42,883 bases of DNA, taken from contig JACWAM010000052.1 of the NCBI GenBank assembly GCA_014874265.1, forward strand, positions 1 to 42,883, given 5' to 3'. Source of the stretch: Thermoleophilia bacterium (GTDB lineage: Bacteria > Actinomycetota > Thermoleophilia > BMS3ABIN01). The translations under genes and the position numbers were made by a program. Positions 1 through 8,740 of this stretch are shown piece after piece. Position 1 is the first letter of the stretch. Every line of letters starts with the position of its first letter. The notes beneath the pieces are model-generated. The model was not told where the DNA came from and did no database searches. It saw only the letters and a program-made list of their open reading frames with translations.

Positions 1-2849
1 AGCTTAAGCGCCACTGACGCGGTGTTGATGCCGGTGCCGCTATTGTCCGCGTAGCCGGCGCTGACGGTGGTGGCGGCGCCGGTGATGATGCCGCTGGGCT
101 GGACGTTGGTGACGGTGGGTGGGGTGGCGGTGGCGGCAAAGTTTAACATGAGCTGATACCCCTCCGGGCTGCCCCATCCAGTCGGCGGATCCCAGCCCGG
201 CCCGGCAGAATAATCGCCACTGGCAAGGCCGCTGTTTGCGCCGCTCCAGTTGGAGCCGCCATCCGTCGATTTGGAAAAGCCCCCCTGATTGCTTCCGGCG
301 AACATCGTCCCGTCAGTTCCATAGCCGGGAGAAAATGCGAGAGACCAGACCAGCGGGCCGGGGCCGCCGGAACCGGGTTGACTCCAGGTGGCGCCGCCGT
401 CGGTTGACTTGAAAATGGCGCCTTCCGGATAGGCGCTGGTTGAGGCCGTGCCAACCAGGATCGTTTTGTCGTTGTCGAAGTTTGGCGATATGGCAAGCGA
501 TTGCACCACCGAGCTTATGGCGCTAATGCTTCCTGGGTAGGCCAGCAGGCTCCAACCGGCGCCGCCATTTGTTGACTCATAAAGGACACCGTTGTCATTA
601 CTGTCTACGCCGCCCGCAACCATAGTTTGATTGCTAAGATTATTTTGCGAAATGGCAAGCGCTGAAATGAAAGTGCCGGTGGCGATCCCGGCGCCCGTGG
701 CGCTCCAGGTGGAGCCGCCGTCAATGGATTTATAGACGCCCTTTGTAGTGGAGGCAAAGAGGGTGTGGTCGCTGGCGAAGTTCGGGGAGACGGCCATCGC
801 GTCAACGATTGAGCCGGATGGCAGACCCGTATCATTCGCGCTCCAGCTGCCGCCGCCGTCGGTTGACTTGTAAACGACGCTGTTATCATTGGCATCAGCG
901 CCGCCAATGAAAATCGTTTTATCGCTGGCATAACCAGGCGAGATAACTGTCGCGTAACAACTTTCGCAAACCGCACCCGAATTCGAGTCGACCGGGAGTC
1001 CGGTATTGACCGCGCTCCAGCTGTCGCCGCCGTCGGTTGATTTGTACTCCCCGGTATATTTGCCCGCGAAAATTGTCTTGTCAGTGGCAAAATCCGGGGA
1101 AATAACTATTTGAGTAGCAAACGGAAATGTGCTTGCATCGAAACCGCTGTTTACCGCGTTCCAACTGGCCCCGCCGTCGATTGACCTAAAGGCGCCGGTG
1201 GCCGTGCCGGCAAAGAGGGTGTGGTCGGTGGCAAAGTTCGGCGAGACGGCCAGCGACCACACCGTGTTTGTGCCGCTGTTGCTTCCCGATGTTACGTCGT
1301 GCATTACTGTAGAGTAACCGGACGAGTTTGCCAGCTGATAAAGCCGGGCTGCGAAGACTCCCAGCCGCCTGCTTTCGTTCTGACCGATCTCGGCCGCTAA
1401 CGCCGACGCAAACGGGGCGTCGATGCTGGTGCCGCCATATTCCCCCCATTGACCGGAATCATACACTGGCATTCCTGTAAAGGGATCAGCATCCATGGAA
1501 AAATCTGTTATCCAGCGATTGCCGTTGGCAAAGTATGAAGAACCTGTCTGCCAGGACGGCGCTTTCTCAATAATTGAAAATCCCCCGCCGGTGGCGTCCT
1601 TGCTGGGAAGACCCTGGTTGTCATTCCAGACCGTTTCAGCGGCGATTCCATTTGATCCGTTCAGCTGCAGCGAGGTGCCTCCCATCGCCGTGACGTAGGG
1701 CGACGCTGCTGGGTAGTCAACCCCAAATTCACCGCCGCCGCTACAGTTGGCGCCGTAGTCGCCGCCTGCCATAAACCATGTCTGGCCCTGTGCGGCGCCC
1801 TGCTCGATGATGCCGTCGACTTGAGACAAACCACCACCCCAGATGTCCTCACAAGCTCCCCAGGATGTGGTAATGGCATCAGCCTTGTTGTCGGTGACAA
1901 TCCGGTTAAATTCCGCGGCCCAATCGCTAAAGGTATTGGGCGCCATATAGACAAGCTCATTGGCGCCGGGAGCAAGCGATGTTGACCATTCTATGTCCAT
2001 TGTGGTCTCGTCGGCGCCATAGGTCGTTCCCGGATTCGAGTCCACCACGATACGGCTGAGACTGGCCGGACTGTACCCAAACCAGGTTTCAAAGGTCTGT
2101 ACGTCGGAATCGCTATAATCGGCAAATGTCGCCACGGCAATGGTCCGGCCGCTGCCGTTATAGCCGTGCTCATTCGGGTAATCGTAAGCGGTGGAAATCT
2201 GGGCGGGCGTATAAGGAGGAGGAGGACCGGAAGCCTGCGCCGGGGCGGCGGCTCCCGCCGGGCGGGCGGTAAAACCCGTATGAAGCCGGGTTGAGTCAAG
2301 CCCCTGGACTGATTTGACGAGCCCGGCGAGTCCCGCCGGAACCCGGGGCGCGCTCTGGTTCGCAAATTCTTGCTTTCCGTGAACTTCATATTGATGGATT
2401 TCCGTTTTAAATGCGCTTTCGGCCTGGGCCGCCGTGCCGCTGGCGCTTATCACCTGTCCACTGGAATCTTTCCCGATGGTGAATCCATTTGCGGCCAGAA
2501 AGCTTTTGACATAATTATAGTCCTGTGCGGTAGGTCCGTATATGCTGAGAAACTGCGCCGGCGTGAGAAACTTGTGATAAGAAGGGGAGCCGGGGTTGTT
2601 TTGTGCCGCGATTAACTCATCCAGGCTTTTCTGGTTACGCAAAGACAGGACAACCGCAATATTGATGGGCGTTTCCGGCGCGACCTTTCCCCGGTCAGCT
2701 CCTTCCATGGCAATTGATGATTTTCCCTGCGGCAATTCAACCTGAGAGGGCGCATTTGCCGCCAGCAGCGTTTGGGAAAATAACGCAAAAAACAGCAAAG
2801 TCAAACTGTATAGCAGCAAACCTGATTTAACTACCAGACTTGATATCAC
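1..2849 (-). CDS. Secreted S53 family (sedolisin/kumamolisin-like) serine-carboxyl peptidase with prodomain and an internal seven-repeat Asp-box beta-propeller; C-terminus truncated by window edge
   Basis: Open frame read through continuously from GTG at 2849 (SD AAGGAAG upstream) to base 1; frame checked at 2849, 1304 and 218 (same phase). Signal peptide (LLLYSLTLLFFALFSQTLLAANA), pro-kumamolisin-like prodomain (INIAVVLSLRNQKSLDELIAAQNNPGSPSYHKFLTPAQF), catalytic motifs DETTMDIEWSTSLAPGA (E-x3-D), AGGDYGANC (oxyanion Asp), GGTSIDAPFASALAA (Ser), Ca site halves MHDVTSGSN and AGPGWDPPTGWGSP. Not in the supplied ORF track, probably because it runs off the edge. Confidence 0.93.
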   Translation of the reverse strand, partial: MISSLVVKSGLLLYSLTLLFFALFSQTLLAANAPSQVELPQGKSSIAMEGADRGKVAPETPINIAVVLSLRNQKSLDELIAAQNNPGSPSYHKFLTPAQFLSIYGPTAQDYNYVKSFLAANGFTIGKDSSGQVISASGTAAQAESAFKTEIHQYEVHGKQEFANQSAPRVPAGLAGLVKSVQGLDSTRLHTGFTARPAGAAAPAQASGPPPPYTPAQISTAYDYPNEHGYNGSGRTIAVATFADYSDSDVQTFETWFGYSPASLSRIVVDSNPGTTYGADETTMDIEWSTSLAPGANELVYMAPNTFSDWAAEFNRIVTDNKADAITTSWGACEDIWGGGLSQVDGIIEQGAAQGQTWFMAGGDYGANCSGGGEFGVDYPAASPYVTAMGGTSLQLNGSNGIAAETVWNDNQGLPSKDATGGGFSIIEKAPSWQTGSSYFANGNRWITDFSMDADPFTGMPVYDSGQWGEYGGTSIDAPFASALAAEIGQNESRRLGVFAARLYQLANSSGYSTVMHDVTSGSNSGTNTVWSLAVSPNFATDHTLFAGTATGAFRSIDGGASWNAVNSGFDASTFPFATQIVISPDFATDKTIFAGKYTGEYKSTDGGDSWSAVNTGLPVDSNSGAVCESCYATVISPGYASDKTIFIGGADANDNSVVYKSTDGGGSWSANDTGLPSGSIVDAMAVSPNFASDHTLFASTTKGVYKSIDGGSTWSATGAGIATGTFISALAISQNNLSNQTMVAGGVDSNDNGVLYESTNGGAGWSLLAYPGSISAISSVVQSLAISPNFDNDKTILVGTASTSAYPEGAIFKSTDGGATWSQPGSGGPGPLVWSLAFSPGYGTDGTMFAGSNQGGFSKSTDGGSNWSGANSGLASGDYSAGPGWDPPTGWGSPEGYQLMLNFAATATPPTVTNVQPSGIITGAATTVSAGYADNSGTGINTASVALK
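219..1262 (-). repeat. Seven tandem Asp-box (BNR/Ycf48-like) protein repeats, 45-53 aa each, within the S53 CDS
   Basis: Repeats with core SPxFxxDxTxFAG...(K/R)S(T/I)DGGxSW at 1116-1262, 957-1115, 807-956, 669-806, 510-668, 354-509, 219-353; lengths 49+53+50+46+53+52+45 = 348 aa, exactly filling 1044 nt. Confidence 0.92.
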
Positions 2850-3383
2850 AAGACTTCCTTTCTCACTGCCGCCATAAAGCAGATACCGGTTCCAGGATAC
2901 AGGATTTTAAATATAACAAAACAAGCAGATCCCCCGGTCACTTCGCTTTCCCGGAATGACAATTTCGGGAGCCTCCTGATAAATTTGAATGATCAACGTA
3001 TTCAAAGTCCGGAGTCCAAAATCCAGGATCTGGTTTTTTGCGGCTATCGGTGCCGGAACGGAAACATTTAGCTTTCAAGCAGTCTTTTCTTGCTTGAGAT
3101 TCGGCTTCGCTACGTGCAGACCGTCATCAAATCCCTCTCAGATATATTATCGGCTTTCCAAAGCGAGATATGCGGTCTCAGCGGAGGGAATATCCCCCTT
3201 GCCGCTTAAGGGGAAAAAGCCGTTCGGGACCTGAAGACATTAAAATCCGTCAGGGTTCGATGAGATCGTGCCTTAGCGGGGCCGAAGCGAAGCAAGCAGG
3301 AAGGACTAAACTGCGCGCCCGACCCGTTCCCTGCGGACCGTCATGATTTGAACTCATCCGTGGCTCATGCGAGGATAACAATT

Positions 3384-5060
3384 ATGGACGGTTCACCGGC
3401 GAATAATTATAAGATCATTGCCATGGTCGGCGCGCTGCTGGCCATGCTGCTGTCGGCGCTTGATCAGACGATTGTAGCCACCGCTCTGCCACAAATCGTT
3501 AGGGAATTCAACGGGCTGGAGCACATGAGCTGGGTGTATGCGTCCTATCTGATCGCCTCCACCGTCGCCATCCCGATCTATGGAAAACTGTCTGACATCT
3601 ACGGCCGCCGCGGTTTCTTTCTGGGCGGCATCGTTATCTTCCTGGCCGGCTCAATCTTAAGCGGCCTGTCACAGTCGATGCTGGAGCTGATCCTGTTTAG
3701 AGGTCTGCAAGGGCTCGGCGCCGGCGCCATCATGGTCAACTCAATCGCCCTCATCGGCGACCTGTTTACGCCGGCGGAGAGGGGGCGCTGGCAAGGGCTA
3801 ATCGGGGGCGTCTACGGCATCGCCAGCATCGCCGGGCCGCTAATGGGAGGCTGGCTCACCGACAATATCAGCTGGCGGTGGATTTTTTACATTAATCTGC
3901 CGCTGGGGGCGCTGGCGCTGATTGTAATCGCGACAACCATGCCGCGCATCAGGCCCGAGAGAATGGAGAGCTCCATCGATTACTGGGGCGCGGTGTCGCT
4001 GGCGACGGCGCTGGTGGCGCTGCTTTTGGGGTTTGTCTGGGGCGGCAGCGAGTATCCCTGGATCTCCCCCCAGATTATCGGCCTGTTTGCCGCCACGGGG
4101 GTGTTCCTGCTGCTGTTCATGATTATTGAGGAGCGCGTTCGCTCGCCCATCTTGCCGCTGGGCCTGTTTAAACACCGCGCTCTGAGTATATCTTCGGCAG
4201 CAACCTTCCTGATCTCGTTTGCCATGTTCGGCGCTGTCGCCTTCCTGCCGCTTTACGCTCAGAGCGTAGTCGGCTTTTCCGCCACCAACTCGGGCCTCGC
4301 GTTGACGCCGCTGATGTTGGGCGCTGTTTTTTCCAGCGCGACCGCCGGTCAGATGATCAGCCGCCGGGGAACTTACAAGTCGATGGCCATCGGCGGCATG
4401 GCGCTATCGGCGCTGGGTATCTATCTCTTTTCACACATTTCAGTAGATACGTCAGAACTGACGATGGTGGAATATATGGTGCTGCTCGGCCTGGGCATCG
4501 GCGTATCCTTTCCCATCTATACCATCGTGGTCCAGAGCGCTTTTGACCGCAGCAAGCTGGGCGTGGTGACCGCCGCCATCCAGATGTTTCGCAGCATCGG
4601 TAGCGCCGTCGGCATCGCCGTGATGGGCAGCCTGCTTAACAACGGTCTTGCCGGCAGGCTGGCAAACATTGCCTCCAACCCGTTCGTCCGCTCCGTCAAA
4701 CGCATGAACCCGGCGACGCCGCTAACGAATATCAATGCGGATACGCTTCAAAGTTTTCTTGCCGGTGAGGGGCGCCAGAAACTCAAGAGCGCCGTCGCCG
4801 CCGCGCCCGTGCCGCAGCGAGACCAGCTGGAGCAGGGTCTGCTTCACTTCATCCACACGCTCAAGGAGGCGCTGGCCAGCTCCATCGCCAACGTTTTTTT
4901 CGTGACGATGTTCCTGGTGCTGGCGGCAACGGCCTTGACGCTGCTCTTGCCGGTGATTAATCTCCACCCGCTAAAAAAACGCCCCCTCCCGGAAGAGGTC
5001 GGCGTCGAGCTGGAAGCGGAGTTGGCTCTGGCGGAGCCGGAAGACGAGCCGGAACTTTAA
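3384..5060 (+). CDS. DHA2-type (EmrB/QacA) MFS multidrug efflux transporter, about 14 TM
   Basis: [105 protein letters not shown]-type motifs. ORF track starts at TTG 3348; ATG at 3384 preceded by GAGG is the likelier start. Confidence 0.92.
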   Translation: [558 protein letters not shown]

Positions 5061-5063
5061 CTG

Positions 5064-5417
5064 TCAGTCCACGAGTTCAAGATAAACCATCTCCGCCGCA
5101 TCTCCGGGCCGGGGGCCAATCCGGACAATGCGAGTGTATCCTCCGGGCCGGTCGGCGAACCGGGGCGCCACATCGGCAAACAGGGTGTGAACCACATCAT
5201 TGCTTCTCAGCCGCGCCAGCGCCTGACGGCGGGCATGCAGATCGCCGCGCTTTCCCAGGGTAATCATCTGTTCCGCAAGCGGCCGGGCCTCCTTGGCCTT
5301 GCTTGCTGTCGTCTTGATCCGGCCGTGCTCAACCAGCGAGCAGACAAGGTTGCCCAGCATCGCCTTCCGGTGAGAAGAGTCGATTCCCAGTTTTCTGCCT
5401 TGTTTGGCGTGCCTCAT
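5064..5417 (-). CDS. rplQ: 50S ribosomal protein L17
   Basis: [52 protein letters not shown]; last gene of alpha operon. Confidence 0.96.
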   Translation of the reverse strand: MRHAKQGRKLGIDSSHRKAMLGNLVCSLVEHGRIKTTASKAKEARPLAEQMITLGKRGDLHARRQALARLRSNDVVHTLFADVAPRFADRPGGYTRIVRIGPRPGDAAEMVYLELVD

Positions 5418-5489
5418 TTATATCTCCGAACAGGTAAGTTTAGGCCTGATTATTTATTGTGACGGAATGCTAGCAGATCTGCAATGAGA

Positions 5490-6467
5490 TCAATCCTGCT
5501 GCTCCTCGGCGCTTCCGCCTTTAAGTGACAGCCCCAGCTTGGCCAGATTCTCTTTTACTTCCTCAATGCTCTTTTTGCCAAAATTCGGAATGTTCATCAG
5601 CTCCGCCTCGCTGCGCTTGACCAGATCGCCAACGGTCTGAATTCCCTCTCGCTTGAGGCAGTTGTATGACCGGACGCCGATCTCCAGCTCCTCGATGAGA
5701 ATGTCATCCTCGCTGCCGCCGCTCTTGGCCTCGGCCGGGATTTCCAGTGCCGCCGCGGCGGCCGCCTCGGGCGACTCACCCGATTCGTGGACGCCGGTAA
5801 ATATCTGCAGGGAAGAGATGAGAATGCCGGCCGCTTTCCGGAGAGCGTCGCCGGGACCCATGCTGCCATCGGTGCTGATCTCCATCGTCAGCTTGTCAAA
5901 GTCGGTCCGCTGGCCGACCCGGGCCCGGTCAACCTCATAGGAAACCCTGGTCACGGGCGAAAAATTGGAGTCAACCGGAATAATACCGATGGCGGCGCCG
6001 GCGGGCTTGTTTGCTTCCGCTGAGTTATAGCCGCGGCCGCGCCTGATCGTCAGAGTCATCTCGAGCTTGGCCTTTTTCCCCAGGCTGGCAATGTGAAGAT
6101 CGGGGTTGATAATTTCCAGTTCGGAGGGCGCGCTGACATCGCCGGCGACCGCTTCACCCGGGCCTGATTTAGCCAGCTGGACCTCTACCTCGCCGGTCTC
6201 GCCGCCCAGGGTGCAAACCATCTTTTTCAGGTTCAGGACGATGTCGGTCACATCTTCTTTTACGCCCGTGACCGTCGAAAACTCATGGGAGACTCCCTCG
6301 ATCTTGACATCCGTGACCGCGGCGCCTTCCAGTGATGACAGGAGCACGCGCCGGAGCGAATTGCCAAAGGTATGGCCAAAACCGCGGTCAAGCGGCTCGA
6401 CGACGAAAACGCCCTTGTTATGGTCTATCTGCTCATGTGTAATCTTGGGGACCTGAAAATTTAACAA
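5490..6467 (-). CDS. rpoA: DNA-directed RNA polymerase alpha subunit
   Basis: GHTFGNSLRRVLLSSLEGAAVTDVKIEGV..., alpha-CTD SYNCLKREGIQTVGDLVKRSEAELMNIPNFGKKSIEEVKE. TTG at 6467 with GGAGG upstream is the likely start; track ORF extends to 6533. Confidence 0.95.
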   Translation of the reverse strand: MLNFQVPKITHEQIDHNKGVFVVEPLDRGFGHTFGNSLRRVLLSSLEGAAVTDVKIEGVSHEFSTVTGVKEDVTDIVLNLKKMVCTLGGETGEVEVQLAKSGPGEAVAGDVSAPSELEIINPDLHIASLGKKAKLEMTLTIRRGRGYNSAEANKPAGAAIGIIPVDSNFSPVTRVSYEVDRARVGQRTDFDKLTMEISTDGSMGPGDALRKAAGILISSLQIFTGVHESGESPEAAAAAALEIPAEAKSGGSEDDILIEELEIGVRSYNCLKREGIQTVGDLVKRSEAELMNIPNFGKKSIEEVKENLAKLGLSLKGGSAEEQQD

Positions 6468-6555
6468 ATTGTCCTCCGTGGTTGTAAGTTGAAAATTCTT
6501 GAGAACGGCTTCGGCCGCGGCTGCGGGGCTCAAGAATCGATCCTGGCAGGCTCGC

Positions 6556-7176
6556 TCATTTGGAATACAACTCCACGATCAATTGTTCCGCCACCGGCAC
6601 GTCGATCTCGTCGCGTTCCGGATACTTCAGGATTTTACCCACCAGGTTGTCATGATCTGCCTGCAGCCAAGGCGAAACAGAGGCGGTCAGCTCTGTTGCC
6701 TCGCTGATCGTTCCCCGCGCCGATGAATTCAGCGCTACGGAAACCATATCGTCCGGTTTAACACGATACGACGGTATATCAACTCGTTTGCCGTTGACCA
6801 TGAAATGTCCATGCATTACCAGTTGCCGAGCCTGCCGCCGCGATGCGGCGAAACCAAGGCGATACACGACATTATCTAACCGCGTCTCCAGAATTCTCAG
6901 AAGGTTCTCGCCCGTAATGCCAGTTTGACGGTTGGCTGTTTCATAATAGTTGCGAAACTGCTTTTCCAGCAGCCCGTAATAACGCCGCGCTTTCTGCTTC
7001 TCGCGCAACTGGGTCAGATATTCTGTTTGTTTTGTCCGCCGCCGCCCGTGCTCTCCCGGAGCGTATGATCTGCGGTCAATGGCGCAGCGATCGGTAAGGC
7101 AACGTTCCCCTTTGAGATATAATTTCAAACTCTCGCGCCGGCACTGCCGGCAGGCGGGTGATGTGTCTTTGGCCAA
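6556..7176 (-). CDS. rpsD: 30S ribosomal protein S4 (zinc-type, CxxC...C N-terminus)
   Basis: MAKDTSPACRQCRRESLKLYLKGERCLTDRCAIDRRSYAPGEHG...; S4 domain RQARQLVMHGHFMVNGKRVDIPSYRVKPDD. Confidence 0.96.
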   Translation of the reverse strand: MAKDTSPACRQCRRESLKLYLKGERCLTDRCAIDRRSYAPGEHGRRRTKQTEYLTQLREKQKARRYYGLLEKQFRNYYETANRQTGITGENLLRILETRLDNVVYRLGFAASRRQARQLVMHGHFMVNGKRVDIPSYRVKPDDMVSVALNSSARGTISEATELTASVSPWLQADHDNLVGKILKYPERDEIDVPVAEQLIVELYSK

Positions 7177-7292
7177 ATTAATTCACCTTTTTTATTAGTT
7201 CAAAATTTCAGGTTCAAAGTTCAAAGTTTACAACACTGATTGTTGATTGTTTTTCCCTTTTATGATTTTTCCAGTGTCCGGAATCCGAATAA

Positions 7293-7688
7293 TCAGACCC
7301 GGCGGCGCTTGCGCTGCCGGCAGCCATTGTGCGGCGACGGTGTTACGTCCTTGACGCTCATTACCTCCAGGCCGGCGGCCTGCAGCGAGCGGATGGCCGT
7401 CTCTCTACCGGATCCCGGGCCTTTTACGTAAACATCTACTTTTTTCAGGCCGTGCTCCATGCCCTTCTTGGCACACGAATCGGCAGTCACCTGCGCGGCA
7501 AAAGGCGTGCTCTTGCGCGATCCCTTGAAACCAACCGACCCCGCGCTTTCCCAGGCAATGACGTTGCCATCCCGGTCGCAGAGACTGACGATCGTGTTAT
7601 TAAACGATGTTTTGATGTGCGCCTGCCCTACCGGTATATTTTTCTTTACCTTGCGGCGCGTGCGCCCTTTTGATTTCGGTGCTGCCAT
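7293..7688 (-). CDS. rpsK: 30S ribosomal protein S11
   Basis: [64 protein letters not shown]-terminus. Confidence 0.97.
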   Translation of the reverse strand: MAAPKSKGRTRRKVKKNIPVGQAHIKTSFNNTIVSLCDRDGNVIAWESAGSVGFKGSRKSTPFAAQVTADSCAKKGMEHGLKKVDVYVKGPGSGRETAIRSLQAAGLEVMSVKDVTPSPHNGCRQRKRRRV

Positions 7689-7783
7689 TTATTCCTTTCA
7701 GTTCAAAGTTCCAAATTACAGCCATGAAAATTTATAAAAAGCTTCAAGCCAAAAACTTTGAACCTGAAACTTGAAACTTTGAA

Positions 7784-8155
7784 CTATTTTTTACGTTTGA
7801 CCCCCACGGTGCGGCGGGGCCCCTTGCGGCCGCGGGCATTTGTTTTTGTGCGCTGGCCCCTGACCGGCAGACCGCGCCGGTGCCGGAGACCGCGGTAACT
7901 GCCAATCTCCATCAGCCGTTTAACATTCTGCGACCGCTCGCGGCGAAGGTCGCCTTCAACCATCACATTCCGGTCAAGGTATTCCCGCAGCCGGTTGACC
8001 TCTTCCTCGGTCAAGTCGCGAATATACGTATCCTTGTTGATGTCCAGATCAGCCAGGATCTTGTTGGATGTGGAGCGGCCGACGCCAAATATATATGTAA
8101 GCCCTACCTCAACCCGTTTGTCACGAGGTAGATTTACTCCTGATATTCGTGCCAC
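7784..8155 (-). CDS. rpsM: 30S ribosomal protein S13
   Basis: [30 protein letters not shown]...[38 protein letters not shown]. Confidence 0.97.
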   Translation of the reverse strand: MARISGVNLPRDKRVEVGLTYIFGVGRSTSNKILADLDINKDTYIRDLTEEEVNRLREYLDRNVMVEGDLRRERSQNVKRLMEIGSYRGLRHRRGLPVRGQRTKTNARGRKGPRRTVGVKRKK

Positions 8156-8270
8156 TTAAAACCTCCAAAAAACAAGTTTCTTGTTTTTAGTCTAGTTTCC
8201 AGTTATTCAGCCTGTTTGTTGTTTGAAGATTTCTTAACCAGAAACTTTTAACCAGAAACTAGCAACTGCT

Positions 8271-8384
8271 TTATCCCTGGCGCTGCTTGTGCCGCGGATT
8301 AACGCAGATGACCAGCAGCTTACCCTTCCGCCGCACGATCTTGCACTTCTCGCATATTGGTTTTACAGATGATCTGACTTTCAA
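8271..8384 (-). CDS. rpmJ: 50S ribosomal protein L36 (zinc type)
   Basis: 37 aa, absent from ORF track (short): (M)[39 protein letters not shown] start; located between rpsM and infA as expected. Confidence 0.93.
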   Translation of the reverse strand: MKVRSSVKPICEKCKIVRRKGKLLVICVNPRHKQRQG

Positions 8385-8490
8385 GCTAACCCCGTTCTAA
8401 GTTCAAAGTTCAGGTTCCAGGTTCCAGGTTTAATTAACCGCAATCTCACAAGTTCGACTTTATAAAACTTTGATATTTGAACTTTGAACC

Positions 8491-8712
8491 CTATTTAAAT
8501 CTGTACGTAATCCTTCCCCGTGACAGGTCGTAAGGAGACAGCTCAACTTTCACTCTGTCTCCCGGCAAGATCCGGATATAATGCATCCTCATCTTGCCCG
8601 AGATGTGCGCCAGAACCTCATGATCGTTGTCAAGGCGCACCTTGAACATCGTGTTCGGCAGGGCTTCCACAACCTCGCCCTCAAACTCTATGGCTTCCTC
8701 TTTTTGAGTCAT
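8491..8712 (-). CDS. infA: Translation initiation factor IF-1
   Basis: [65 protein letters not shown]. Confidence 0.97.
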   Translation of the reverse strand: MTQKEEAIEFEGEVVEALPNTMFKVRLDNDHEVLAHISGKMRMHYIRILPGDRVKVELSPYDLSRGRITYRFK

Positions 8713-8740
8713 AATCTCCCGTCACGGCCAACCCGGCATT

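Noticed and set aside
219-1262. Stand-alone sialidase/BNR protein
   Set aside because: Asp boxes suggested it at first, but the repeats are embedded in frame within an S53 peptidase with no separate start or stop and no sialidase catalytic motifs.
143-2389. Track ORFs at 143-496, 605-1090, 1186-1449, 1661-1975 and 1991-2389 on minus strand
   Set aside because: All are out of frame with the continuous S53 peptidase frame; internal repeats produce similar wrong-frame peptides (PTAAAAGAR).
3029-3347. Possible riboswitch upstream of the MFS gene
   Set aside because: Some GC-rich hairpins, but none matched a riboswitch consensus I could recall (guanidine, ydaO, cobalamin and others checked by eye).
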